Shown here: piece after piece, positions 25,085-33,443 of the stretch
How positions within the stretch are numbered: the stretch's first letter is position 1
Layout of the letters: every line of letters starts with the position of its first letter
Assembly (NCBI GenBank): GCA_002724675.1
Contig: PBPL01000079.1
Location: forward strand, 1 to 33,443
Direction: 5' to 3'
Origin: Deltaproteobacteria bacterium
Lineage (GTDB): Bacteria; Myxococcota_A; UBA796; UBA9615
Length of the DNA: 33,443 bases
Notes under the pieces: model-generated
Seen by the model: the letters and a program-made list of their open reading frames with translations, nothing else
What the model was told of the DNA's origin: nothing
Database searches by the model: none
Program-made: the position numbers and the translations under genes

Positions 25085-26539
25085 ATGGGCAACGAGATGG
25101 ACACACCCCAAACACTGGACGAGATGGCCGCGGCCCTGCGCTCTGGACAATGCAGTGCCGCCCAGCTCATCGACCAGGCCCTGGGTCGAGCTCAAGAGCA
25201 TCGACACCTAAACGCATTTCTCAGTCTCGACCCGGAAGGAGCCCAACAAGCGGCGGCTAAGGCCGACGAAGAGCTAGCATCCGGCCACGACCGGGGGCCA
25301 CTCCACGGAGTGCCGGTGGCCATCAAGGACAACATCTGCACCCAGGGGATGCCCACCACCTGCGCAAGCCAATTCCTGGACAACTTCGCCCCCCCTTACG
25401 ATGCAACTGCAGTCCAGCGTCTTCGCGATGCGGGAGCCGTGATCATCGGCAAGACCAACCTGGATGAGTTCGCCATGGGCTCGTCCAACGAGAACTCCTC
25501 CTACGGCCCTGTGCTCAACCCCCTAGATACAAGCCGTGTACCCGGTGGAAGCAGCGGGGGCTCGGCAGCCGCAGTAGCAGCGGGCATCGTCCCCCTGTCC
25601 CTTGGGAGCGATACGGGCGGCTCGGTACGGCAGCCCGCGGCACTCTGCGGCGTCGTCGGCGTCAAGCCCACCTACGGCCGCGTGAGCCGCAATGGCTTGG
25701 TGGCCTTCGGCAGCAGCCTGGACCAGATTGGCCCCTTCGCTACCACCGTCAAGGGTGCCGCCGGCGTCCTTCAGGCCATCGCCGGTGGCGACCCCATGGA
25801 CGCCACCTGCCCCGACCAACCCATGGACAACTGGGCAGCCGAGTGCGAGAAGCCCGTCGGACCCATCCGGGTTGGGCTTCCGGTGGAATACACAGCCGAC
25901 TTGACGGACGAAGCGCGAGCAGCACTGCTAGGGCCACTCGAGGCCATGGATGACGTAGAGCTCGTCGAGGTTGCTTTGCCTCACACGCGCTTTGCTATCG
26001 CCGCTTACTACGTGCTCGCCAGCGCCGAGGCCTCGGCCAACCTGGCTCGATTCGACGGTATTCGCTACGGCGTTCGGGTTGCTGAACCCGAGTCGGACCT
26101 CCAAGACGTCTATGTGGCCTCCCGGACCGCGGGCTTCGGGCCCGAGGTGAAGCGCCGCATTATGCTCGGGACCTTCGCCTTATCCGCTGGCTACTACGAG
26201 GCTTACTACGGAAAGGCTCAACAAGCTCGCGCCGCCATCGGGTCTGACTTCGACAAGGCCTTCGAGCAGGTGGATGTGATCGCCAGCCTGACGTCACCGA
26301 CCACCGCCTTTGAGCTGGACGCTCGGACGCAGGACCCGCTGGAGATGTATCTCAGCGACATCTTCACTGTACCCAGCAGTCTGGCCGGCCTGCCCGCTAT
26401 CTCTGTGCCCGCGGGCGCCGATGGGAAAGGCCTACCCTGGGGCATCCAGGTCATCGCGCCCCATTGGGAAGAAGGCAGCATGTTCCAGTTCGCCACACGA
26501 ATCGAGAGCCACGTGGCTTCAGCCGGGAGCCTGCCATGA
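25085..26539 (+). CDS. gatA: Aspartyl/glutamyl-tRNA amidotransferase subunit A
   Basis: A 484-residue amidase-signature enzyme that hydrolyses glutamine and feeds the ammonia to GatB. The Ser-cis-Ser-Lys triad is present: the Lys in VAIKDNICTQG (about residue 80), and the two serines in GGSSGGSAAAVAAG and SDTGGSVRQPAALCG (about 155-185). The gene begins with an in-frame ATG at 25085 (a second at 25097 is possible; a frame-open region upstream lies in gatC). It ends in an ATGA overlap with gatB. The order gatC-gatA-gatB is common. All expected conserved segments are present, so it should be functional. Confidence 0.93.
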   Translation: MGNEMDTPQTLDEMAAALRSGQCSAAQLIDQALGRAQEHRHLNAFLSLDPEGAQQAAAKADEELASGHDRGPLHGVPVAIKDNICTQGMPTTCASQFLDNFAPPYDATAVQRLRDAGAVIIGKTNLDEFAMGSSNENSSYGPVLNPLDTSRVPGGSSGGSAAAVAAGIVPLSLGSDTGGSVRQPAALCGVVGVKPTYGRVSRNGLVAFGSSLDQIGPFATTVKGAAGVLQAIAGGDPMDATCPDQPMDNWAAECEKPVGPIRVGLPVEYTADLTDEARAALLGPLEAMDDVELVEVALPHTRFAIAAYYVLASAEASANLARFDGIRYGVRVAEPESDLQDVYVASRTAGFGPEVKRRIMLGTFALSAGYYEAYYGKAQQARAAIGSDFDKAFEQVDVIASLTSPTTAFELDARTQDPLEMYLSDIFTVPSSLAGLPAISVPAGADGKGLPWGIQVIAPHWEEGSMFQFATRIESHVASAGSLP

Positions 26540-28008
26540 CCATCTGGACAGGTGCCAGTGGCACTGAGTACGAACCGGTAATCGGACTAGAGGTTCATGC
26601 TCAGCTCCGGACCGCCAGTAAGCTGTTCTGCGCCTGTCCCACCGTGTTCGGTGCCGAACCCAATCACCACTGCTGCCCCGTGTGCACAGGGATGCCGGGA
26701 ACGCTGCCCGTCATCAATCGGCGCGCTGTCGAGCTAGCAATCCGCCTCTGCACCGCTGTCGGGGGAACGGTGCACAGCGGTTCAGTGTTCTCACGGAAGA
26801 ACTACTTCTATCCCGACTTGCCCAATGGCTATCAGATCAGCCAGTTTGACAAGCCACTGTGTACTGGCGGGGGCGTGTGGATCGACACCGAAGAGACCGG
26901 ACGTAAGTTCATACGGCTGACAAGGATCCACATGGAGAACGATGCCGGGAAGTCGTCTCACAGTGGCGACGGGCACTCTTTGGTGGACCTCAATCGCTCT
27001 GGAATGCCCCTGTGTGAGATCGTGAGCGAAGCCGACATGCGAAGCCCCCAAGAGGCCATGGCCTACATGAAGGCCCTCCGTAGCATCCTCCGATACACCG
27101 AAGTGTCCGACGGCAACATGGAAGAGGGCTCGTTCCGATGCGATGCCAACATCTCCGTGCGGGTCATGGGGACCGAGCCCTTTGGTACCAAGAGTGAGCT
27201 GAAGAACATCAATAGCTTCCGATTTGTGGGGCAGGCGCTCGAGTACGAGATTCGACGGCACATCGACGTGGTCGATAGCGGCGGCAGCCTGGAGCAAGAC
27301 ACTCGCCTGTGGGACTCGAAGAAGCACGTGACGATGTTCATGAGGGGCAAGGAAGATGCCCACGATTACCGCTACTTCCCCGAGCCGGACCTACTGCCTC
27401 TGGACCTCGACCCCTCGTGGGTGGCGGAGATCGCCGAGACAGTCCCCGAGCTCGCTGATGAGCGCTCCCAGCGCTTCCAGGCCGACCTCGGCCTGCCGAG
27501 CTATGACGCAGGAGTCCTCACGGCAGAACGCGAGCTGGCCGACTATTTCGAGGAGGCCGCTGGCATGGTCTCGACACCGGACGAGTGGAAGGCCCTCTCC
27601 AACTGGATCATGGGCGACGTTCTGCGACGACTCAAAGAAGAGAACCTGGACACCACGGCCATTCCCATCCGGCCCCAACGACTGGTCCAGTTGCTGGCGC
27701 TCATCACCGATGGGGTGATCTCTGGAAAGATCGCAAAGAAGGTCTTCGACGAGCTCTGGGAACACGACGTAGACCCTGCCACCATCGTCGAAGACCGCGG
27801 CTGGAAGCAAGTGTCGGACACCGCTGCAATCGACACGATTATTCAGAGCATCCTGGCGGACAACCCCAACGAGGTCGAAGAATACCGAGCAGGCAAGACA
27901 AAGCTCCGTGGCTTCTTCGTCGGCCAGGTGATGCGGGCCATGCGCGGTCAAGGCAACCCACAAGTGGTGAATCAGCGGTTGTCAGCGCTGCTAGACAACA
28001 CGAACTGA
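26536..28008 (+). CDS. gatB: Aspartyl/glutamyl-tRNA amidotransferase subunit B
   Basis: A 490-residue GatB, the kinase/tRNA-binding subunit that phosphorylates the misacylated tRNA side chain and transfers ammonia. It opens with YEPVIGLEVHAQLRTASKLF, then a zinc-knuckle-like cluster (CACPTVFG and CCPVCTGMPG), GYQISQFDKPL, HMENDAGKS, and the DGNMEEGSFRCDAN motif, all family hallmarks. The C-terminal YqeY-like tail domain (about 340-490) is complete and ends with MRAMRGQGNPQVVNQRLSAL, typical for GatB. The ATG at 26536 overlaps the gatA stop. After it comes a 175-base gap with a candidate promoter for the following lipoprotein gene and a short CCCGT/ACGGG stem (28074-28091). Confidence 0.95.
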   Translation: MTIWTGASGTEYEPVIGLEVHAQLRTASKLFCACPTVFGAEPNHHCCPVCTGMPGTLPVINRRAVELAIRLCTAVGGTVHSGSVFSRKNYFYPDLPNGYQISQFDKPLCTGGGVWIDTEETGRKFIRLTRIHMENDAGKSSHSGDGHSLVDLNRSGMPLCEIVSEADMRSPQEAMAYMKALRSILRYTEVSDGNMEEGSFRCDANISVRVMGTEPFGTKSELKNINSFRFVGQALEYEIRRHIDVVDSGGSLEQDTRLWDSKKHVTMFMRGKEDAHDYRYFPEPDLLPLDLDPSWVAEIAETVPELADERSQRFQADLGLPSYDAGVLTAERELADYFEEAAGMVSTPDEWKALSNWIMGDVLRRLKEENLDTTAIPIRPQRLVQLLALITDGVISGKIAKKVFDELWEHDVDPATIVEDRGWKQVSDTAAIDTIIQSILADNPNEVEEYRAGKTKLRGFFVGQVMRAMRGQGNPQVVNQRLSALLDNTN

Positions 28009-28082
28009 TTGAAGCGCCTGCCTCCTTGGGGGGACTCGTTCAAAATGGGGCTCGCATGCACATCTAGCGTAGGCCCGTTCTC

Positions 28083-28112
28083 TTGGACGGGTGCTCAACT
28101 GGACTGTAAAGT
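28083..28112 (+). promoter_or_regulatory. Candidate promoter for the MopE-repeat lipoprotein gene
   Basis: TTGGAC (28083-28088), an 18-base spacer and TAAAGT (28107-28112), about 70 bases before the ATG at 28184. It overlaps the CCCGT/ACGGG stem after gatB. Match to consensus is moderate only. Confidence 0.3.
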
Positions 28113-28171
28113 TGAGGAGTATGAGAAGTCTTGCCCGCCACCGCGGGAACAGCTTCCACTGTTGGATTATC

Positions 28172-28177
28172 GAGAGG
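28172..28177 (+). promoter_or_regulatory. Ribosome binding site deciding the start at 28184
   Basis: GAGAGG six bases before the ATG at 28184. A GAGGAG also lies just before an upstream in-frame ATG (28121), but only one base away, too close to work, and that start would bury the signal peptide. Confidence 0.55.
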
Positions 28178-28183
28178 CTCACC

Positions 28184-31165
28184 ATGGCCCAGGCTCTGAC
28201 TGCATCGCGGATTCGCTCCCAGATCGTCGGCTGCCTCGCTGTGGCCCTGGCCCTGGGCAGTTGCTCGACCTACGACAATCAGACCACTGTAAATCAAGAG
28301 CCGATCGCACGGATCTTTGCTCCCGTCGATGGCATCAGCCTGGGGCCAGGTGACGCTGTCCGCCTCACGGGCTCCTGCGTCGACCCCGACGGAGATGAGC
28401 CCAGGGTACTCGCGCTCTGGTCATCCGACCTGGACGGCGACTTGGCGGAGATGGAGCCCGATGTACAGGGCAACATCACAGGTGAGGTCGACCCGCTTTC
28501 AGAAGGCGATCACCAGGTCACACTGACCTGCTTGGACGAAGACGACGACACGGGTTCTGCCTCCATCGAACTCTCAGTGACCGGCAATGAGGGCCCAGAG
28601 GTCATCATTGAAGAGCCGGACAACGGAGACAGCTTCTCGACCGACGAGGCCGTCATGCTCAAGGCCTCCCTTCGTGACGATGTCGACTCCCCGGGGTCGC
28701 TCGTGATCTCGCTCACCAGCTCTCTGACCGGCCCCATCACCCACGACCTACCCGGAAGTGCCGACGGCAACCTCGTCACCCAGTTCCACCTGGAGGCCGG
28801 GGAGCACACCATCGAGGTGACCGCCACCGACACCGTGGGAGCCGAGGGAACGGCGAGCGTCACCGTCGTTGTAGTGAGTGACCACGGTCCGCCACAATGC
28901 GAAATTCTGGGGCCTCTGGACAGCGGGGTCACCAGCGGCACGGCGCTGACCTTCGAGGCACAGGTCTCCGACCCAGACGTCACCCCTGAAGAGTTGTCGG
29001 TAGCGTGGGCTAGCGATCTGGACGGCGAGTTCCTCACCGGAAGTCCCGACAGCGCTGGCCTCATGCAGGCCACTTACGACGGGCTCTCTGTAGGAGAACA
29101 CCTGGTCACGCTCACCGTCATCGATGAAGAAGACTTCGAGTGCGAAGACGAGACAACCCTCTTGATCTGTGAAGTGGGGGAACCGCCCTCCATCACACTG
29201 ACCGAGCCCGCGACCTCCTTACTTCTGCTGGGCGACCCCGTTCTCTTTGAGGCTGAGGTTGCCGACGACAGCACCCCACCGGAATTCCTCCATACAGTCT
29301 GGGAGTCGGACCGAGACGGCGTGTTCCACAACGGACCAGCCGATGCAGACGGCGCCGTGGCTTTCACATTTGATGGTCTCAGCCTCGGCGAGCACCAACT
29401 CACGGTCTCTGTGGATGATGGCTGCGGCAATGTGACCACAGTAGTCCTCGACGTGATCCTGCTGACCGACGGGGACGGGGACGGGCATGTGGCGAGCCCG
29501 CTGGGAGAGGACTGTGACGACGGCGACAGCGGCGTCAGTCCCGCGATGATCGAGGTGCCCTACGACGGTATCGACCAAGATTGTGATGGGGAAGACCTGA
29601 GCGACATCGACGGGGACGGCTATTCGGGGAACCCCAGCACAGGTTCGGACTGCGACGACAATGACGCTTCCCGCAATCCGGGCGAGACCGACATTCCCGA
29701 TGACGGCATCGATCAGGACTGCAACGGCGCCGACACCGTCTCGTGCTTCACCGACGCAGACTTCGATGGCTACGGAACGACGGTTCCATTGCTCGGGCTC
29801 GACGGCGACTGCGACGATCCCGGCGAGTCGTTGATCGCCACGGACTGCGACGACAGCAACTCTTTCCGCTACCCATCAGCCGCAGAGACCCCGGACGACG
29901 GCATCGACCAGGACTGCAACGGCTTCGACACGGTCACCTGTTACCTCGACGCAGACTTCGATGGATTTGGTTCGCTCACGGAAACGGTGTTGGCCGATGA
30001 CGGAGAGTGTGAAGACCAGGGCGAGTCGAGCAACGCGACCGACTGTCATGATGGCAATGCGACGGTCTACCCGGGCGCTGTGGAGGTGCCGGACGACGGC
30101 ATTGACCAGGACTGCAATGGTCTGGGGGCCGTGCACTGCTACGAAGATAGCGACGGAGACGGCATCGGATCCTCCGTCCAGCTGATGTCCACAGATGGTG
30201 ACTGCAACGATGCTGGTGAATCCATCTCGTCCTTTGACTGTGACGATACGGATCCCAATCGGTTCCCAGGCAACCCAGAGGTCCCCTACAACGGAATCGA
30301 CGACGACTGCCTCAATGGCGATCTTGTGGATGTCGACGGCGATGGCAGCCCCGGGGATCTGGACCCCACCGACCCACTATTCGATTGCAATGACAACAAC
30401 ATCCTGATCCATCCAGGAGCCGCAGAGGTCCCCTACAACGGGATCGATGAAGACTGTCAAGATGGCGACTTGGTCGACGTAGACAACGACTCGTTCACCG
30501 GTGAGGCCGCAGGCGGCGACGACTGCAACGACAACAATCCGGCCATCTATCCAGGCGCGCCCGAATTCCCCAACAACAGCACGGACGAGAACTGCGATGG
30601 CTCCGACTCGACCCTCTGTTTCGAGGATGCAGATCTCGACGGCAGCGGAAGCTCGGAAGTCATCCAGTCCGTGGACAACGACTGCAGTGACAGTGGTGAA
30701 TCGCCCGACACCGGCGACTGCGACGACTCGGACGACACACGGTTTCCCGGCAACACGGAGATCTGCTTCGACGGGGAGGATCAAGACTGCGCCACCGGCG
30801 CGCCACCTGTAGCTGACGCCGGGGCTGACATTAGCCGAGCTATGACCGCCAATTGCACTATCATCCTTTACAGCAGCCCCTCCTGTAATGCTTGTAACTT
30901 CAGCAGTCAGGCGCTCAACGGCAGCCTGTCTTCGGATCCCGACGACTCGGGGAGCGCGCTCAGCTACTCGTGGTCCATTCTGAGCGGGCCTGGAACGCTG
31001 ACCAACGCTGAAACGTCCACCCCTTCCCTTGAGGGCGTTTCGATCACCCCAACCGGGTTTGTCTCGGCCTCGCAGACAACAACCATTGAGCTCGCGGTCG
31101 AAGACTGTGATGGATCGATCTCCACCACACAGCAAGCGGTTGAATTCACCTGCCAAGGGATCTGA
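28184..31165 (+). CDS. Large lipoprotein with Ig-like domains and MopE-type Asp/Cys repeats
   Basis: A 993-residue lipoprotein: signal peptide with lipobox LGSC (Cys27), then four PKD/Ig-like domains (about 35-425), each ending in a SxGEHxVTLTVxDxx-like strand, then eight copies of a MopE-type 'putative metal-binding' repeat (about 430-870) with the pattern DCDDxDxxxxPGxxExPDDG IDQDCNG, and a last PKD-like domain (about 880-993) starting PPVADAGADIS. Between repeats run DADFDGYG- or DSDGDG-type Ca-binding-like loops. The last PKD domain carries an insertion with three cysteines (near CTIILYSSPSCNACNF). The repeats recall MopE/CorA-type copper proteins of methanotrophs only in this motif; they are widespread in secreted Myxococcota proteins and likely bind calcium. 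The protein should be on the cell surface. Function unknown. Confidence 0.85.
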   Translation: MAQALTASRIRSQIVGCLAVALALGSCSTYDNQTTVNQEPIARIFAPVDGISLGPGDAVRLTGSCVDPDGDEPRVLALWSSDLDGDLAEMEPDVQGNITGEVDPLSEGDHQVTLTCLDEDDDTGSASIELSVTGNEGPEVIIEEPDNGDSFSTDEAVMLKASLRDDVDSPGSLVISLTSSLTGPITHDLPGSADGNLVTQFHLEAGEHTIEVTATDTVGAEGTASVTVVVVSDHGPPQCEILGPLDSGVTSGTALTFEAQVSDPDVTPEELSVAWASDLDGEFLTGSPDSAGLMQATYDGLSVGEHLVTLTVIDEEDFECEDETTLLICEVGEPPSITLTEPATSLLLLGDPVLFEAEVADDSTPPEFLHTVWESDRDGVFHNGPADADGAVAFTFDGLSLGEHQLTVSVDDGCGNVTTVVLDVILLTDGDGDGHVASPLGEDCDDGDSGVSPAMIEVPYDGIDQDCDGEDLSDIDGDGYSGNPSTGSDCDDNDASRNPGETDIPDDGIDQDCNGADTVSCFTDADFDGYGTTVPLLGLDGDCDDPGESLIATDCDDSNSFRYPSAAETPDDGIDQDCNGFDTVTCYLDADFDGFGSLTETVLADDGECEDQGESSNATDCHDGNATVYPGAVEVPDDGIDQDCNGLGAVHCYEDSDGDGIGSSVQLMSTDGDCNDAGESISSFDCDDTDPNRFPGNPEVPYNGIDDDCLNGDLVDVDGDGSPGDLDPTDPLFDCNDNNILIHPGAAEVPYNGIDEDCQDGDLVDVDNDSFTGEAAGGDDCNDNNPAIYPGAPEFPNNSTDENCDGSDSTLCFEDADLDGSGSSEVIQSVDNDCSDSGESPDTGDCDDSDDTRFPGNTEICFDGEDQDCATGAPPVADAGADISRAMTANCTIILYSSPSCNACNFSSQALNGSLSSDPDDSGSALSYSWSILSGPGTLTNAETSTPSLEGVSITPTGFVSASQTTTIELAVEDCDGSISTTQQAVEFTCQGI
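29467..30800 (+). repeat. Eight MopE-type repeats within the lipoprotein gene
   Basis: Eight coding repeats, about 150-220 bases apart, each with a conserved core around TGCGACGAC...GACGGCATCGA...GACTGCAAC. Copies 2-4 keep the DDGIDQDCNG form, copies 5 and 6 change to YNGIDDDC/YNGIDEDC, copy 7 to NNSTDENC and copy 8 to FDGEDQDC, so the array has diverged from the middle to the end. Confidence 0.85.
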
Positions 31166-31344
31166 GACCGTGTTCTCGCAATACCCGTCGCTACCGAACT
31201 CTCGGTGCGGCCCGCAGCGGCTACGCTCATCGCATCGTGTTGATTGAATCCACCCACAAACCCCTCCACCCACGACCTTGAGCCACCGGTTGTGTTGAAC
31301 TGAGCAATCGTAAGTTCTCTCTGTCCCACCCCTCAGCCTTGCCA

Positions 31345-32580
31345 ATGCTAGCTCGCCAAACATCCCCAGCATCCTGGACCGAGCCTCGGGCTCTATACGG
31401 AGTCGTCCTCTTGTTCTGGGTGGCGCTACTCGCCATGACCACGAGCTGCAGCAGCGTCGAGGACAAGGTAGAGCTGGCAATCGCTGAGGGCGATCACGAC
31501 CGAGCAATTCAGTTGCTCTGGGCCGCAGCCGTAGACAGCCAGTGCCCGGAGCGAGGTCTACACCTGATACGGAGAGCTGAGGTGCAACAAGTCGTCGCTA
31601 GAGACGATGAGGCCATAGAGTCCGTAACCAAGGCTGTCACAGCCTGTCCCAACCTGATCCAAGCCTATTGGACCCGCGCCCAACTGCACGCCAAAGCCGG
31701 TCGTCGGCAAGACGCCATCAATGATGCAAGAGAGGCCGCTCCTGCGGTCCCACAAGCAACCCTCCTGCAACACCAGCTAGAGGACGAACTCGCAGCCGAG
31801 GCTGCTGCTCAGAAGAAGGCTCAAGACCTGGTCGAGAGCCTTGGAGGGCAGCTGGATCTCGACGCAGAGCCCATGGCTCTTGAGGACTCAAGCCCGGCGC
31901 AGTTGGCGCGACAAGTCCCCCTGCCCATGCACCTTGATTACGGAGTCACTCAATCGGTCAAGAGCCCCATATCGTTCGAAATGTCCTGGGTCGAGCTCCT
32001 GTCGTTTCGGGGCCATGCGACCAGCGAAAGTTACAGCCTGGTTCGAAAACTCGAGGTTCCGAAGATGGACCGAGCGTTGCCCCTCTACTACCGGCTCCTG
32101 ATGAGCAACCAACGTCTGCCCATGCGCTTCCTGGTGAATCGACGGGGCGACGTGCTGACAGCTGAGTGGCACCGAGACGGACCGGACCGGGGCATGCGGC
32201 CCCAGATGCTGGGGCCAGAGATCCAGGGGATGCTGAAGAGAAAACGGGTGTATGACCCGGGGAGCCAGGGGGTCCGAAGTCCGGGGGAGTCTTGGAACGG
32301 TGAAGATGTGCGAATCGTCGACGGTCGGCCCATAGCCATCCAGTATTCGAGCACTGCACAGGGGTGGGAACTTCTTCACGGAATTCGGGTCCTCCGCGTG
32401 AAGAGCAGGTTGACTGGTAACGGCTACACCGGGACCGAGGAGGCCTGGATGCATCCCACCACTTCGGTCGCGGTTCGATGGTCACGCCGGGTGGCCTATG
32501 AGGTCACCAGAGCCCGAGTCACCGAAGCCTGGCAGGAAGAGACCGTCGGCACACTCCTATCGGTCCATGGCCTTCAATAA
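31345..32580 (+). CDS. TPR-containing probable lipoprotein with unknown C-terminal domain
   Basis: A 411-residue protein. Residues about 17-35 are a hydrophobic signal segment ending in Cys (AMTTSC), a weak lipobox with Thr at -3. Residues about 45-130 hold two or three TPR-like helix pairs (VELAIAEGDHDRAIQLLW, RDDEAIESVTKAVTACPNLI, RAQLHAKAGRRQDAINDARE). A coiled Ala/Glu-rich stretch (about 140-160) leads to a C-terminal beta-rich domain (about 190-411) I do not recognise, with FRGHATSESYSLVRKLEVPK and VAVRWSRRVAYEVTRARV. ATG 31345 and a TTG at 31339 are both possible starts; neither has a clear ribosome binding site. It is 179 bases after the MopE-repeat gene; that gap shows no firm promoter. 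Role unknown; an envelope scaffold is a guess. Confidence 0.7.
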   Translation: MLARQTSPASWTEPRALYGVVLLFWVALLAMTTSCSSVEDKVELAIAEGDHDRAIQLLWAAAVDSQCPERGLHLIRRAEVQQVVARDDEAIESVTKAVTACPNLIQAYWTRAQLHAKAGRRQDAINDAREAAPAVPQATLLQHQLEDELAAEAAAQKKAQDLVESLGGQLDLDAEPMALEDSSPAQLARQVPLPMHLDYGVTQSVKSPISFEMSWVELLSFRGHATSESYSLVRKLEVPKMDRALPLYYRLLMSNQRLPMRFLVNRRGDVLTAEWHRDGPDRGMRPQMLGPEIQGMLKRKRVYDPGSQGVRSPGESWNGEDVRIVDGRPIAIQYSSTAQGWELLHGIRVLRVKSRLTGNGYTGTEEAWMHPTTSVAVRWSRRVAYEVTRARVTEAWQEETVGTLLSVHGLQ

Positions 32581-32595
32581 GAGCGAAACGACGTG

Positions 32596-32619
32596 CTGCA
32601 TGCCAATGAGGCACGGCAG
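32596..32619 (+). terminator. Candidate hairpin after the TPR gene
   Basis: CTGC/GCAG (32596-32599 with 32616-32619) and TGCC/GGCA (32601-32604 with 32610-32613) form an eight-pair stem with a small internal loop and an AATGA loop, 16 bases after the stop at 32580. No T-run follows. A TTGACA at 32626-32631 lies just beyond it, possibly the -35 of the next gene, but I see no good -10. Confidence 0.25.
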
Positions 32620-32702
32620 TACCGGTTGACAATAGGGGCTGCTGCTGAGATGGTGCGCGCCAGACTCGGCATGACGGACTGCACGTCACGTCACAGCCGT
32701 TC

Positions 32703-32707
32703 GGAGG
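32703..32707 (+). promoter_or_regulatory. Ribosome binding site deciding the GTG start at 32714
   Basis: GGAGG six bases before GTG 32714. It favours this start over the ATG at 32732 in the same frame and adds an Arg-containing start to the signal peptide. Confidence 0.65.
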
Positions 32708-32713
32708 ATTCCC

Positions 32714-33443
<730 letters not shown>

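Noticed and set aside
28121-28183. Earlier in-frame ATG for the MopE-repeat lipoprotein
   Set aside because: Its GAGGAG is only one base away, and it would add 21 residues before a normal lipoprotein signal peptide.
29467-30800. Regularly spaced repeats as a possible CRISPR array
   Set aside because: The repeats are coding, vary in sequence and spacing, and keep a protein pattern (DCDD...DGIDQDC).
30377-31507. 376-codon minus-strand frame opposite the MopE-repeat gene
   Set aside because: A mirror of the Asp/Cys repeats; it also runs into the start of the next gene.

Overview
The window looks like chromosomal DNA from a high-GC Gram-negative bacterium of the Myxococcota / former Deltaproteobacteria type, probably an uncultured lineage. 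The pointers are a trypsin-like protease ending in a MYXO-CTERM-like tail, five secreted lipoproteins (one with MopE-type Asp/Cys repeats, three with long Asp-rich tracts), an AglR/S-style ExbB/ExbD/TonB set, and an ExbD fused to an AgmX/PglI-type C-terminal domain. This assignment is inference; there is no rRNA or other phylogenetic marker beyond GatCAB. I see no tRNA, rRNA, CRISPR array, insertion sequence or prophage gene. No gene-free stretch exceeds 300 bases.

Layout. 2-5616 (+): the 3' part of addB followed by complete addA (GTGA overlap), an AddAB-type helicase-nuclease for double-strand break processing. 5640-9684 (+): a recognisable sigma70-like promoter, then an XPB-type DNA helicase and a partner carrying an XPB-associated domain and a C-terminal WYL-like domain. 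9813-10748 (+): a response regulator fused to a degenerate GGDEF domain. 10841-13204 (-): an MMPL/RND-type exporter, convergent with the regulator across a long bulged inverted repeat. 13349-16277 (+): promoter, tonB-like, exbB, exbD1 and exbD2-AgmX/PglI fusion, a proton-motive-force energy-transduction operon.

16290-18877: an IPT/TIG lipoprotein (-) and a divergent serine protease (+). 18870-24268 (all -): read in transcription order, a LOG-family protein, an SxtJ-like membrane protein, a NodU/CmcH carbamoyltransferase, a 52-residue DUF5989/SxtK-like membrane peptide, an Asp-rich lipoprotein and a GYF_2-TM-SH3 protein. The middle three reproduce the sxtI-sxtJ-sxtK association known from the saxitoxin cluster and elsewhere; it is the most interesting gene set here. 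24455-28008 (+): a zinc-ribbon protein and gatC, gatA, gatB, all tightly coupled, encoding the Glu/Asp-tRNA amidotransferase. 28184-33443 (+): three surface lipoproteins (Ig-like plus MopE repeats; TPR; Asp-rich PPC-like), the last running off the window.

In function the window joins DNA repair (AddAB, XPB), tRNA-dependent Gln/Asn synthesis, envelope energy transduction and export, and a set of secreted lipoproteins of unknown role. The carbamoyltransferase cassette and the Asp-rich lipoproteins are the parts least explained by known biology.
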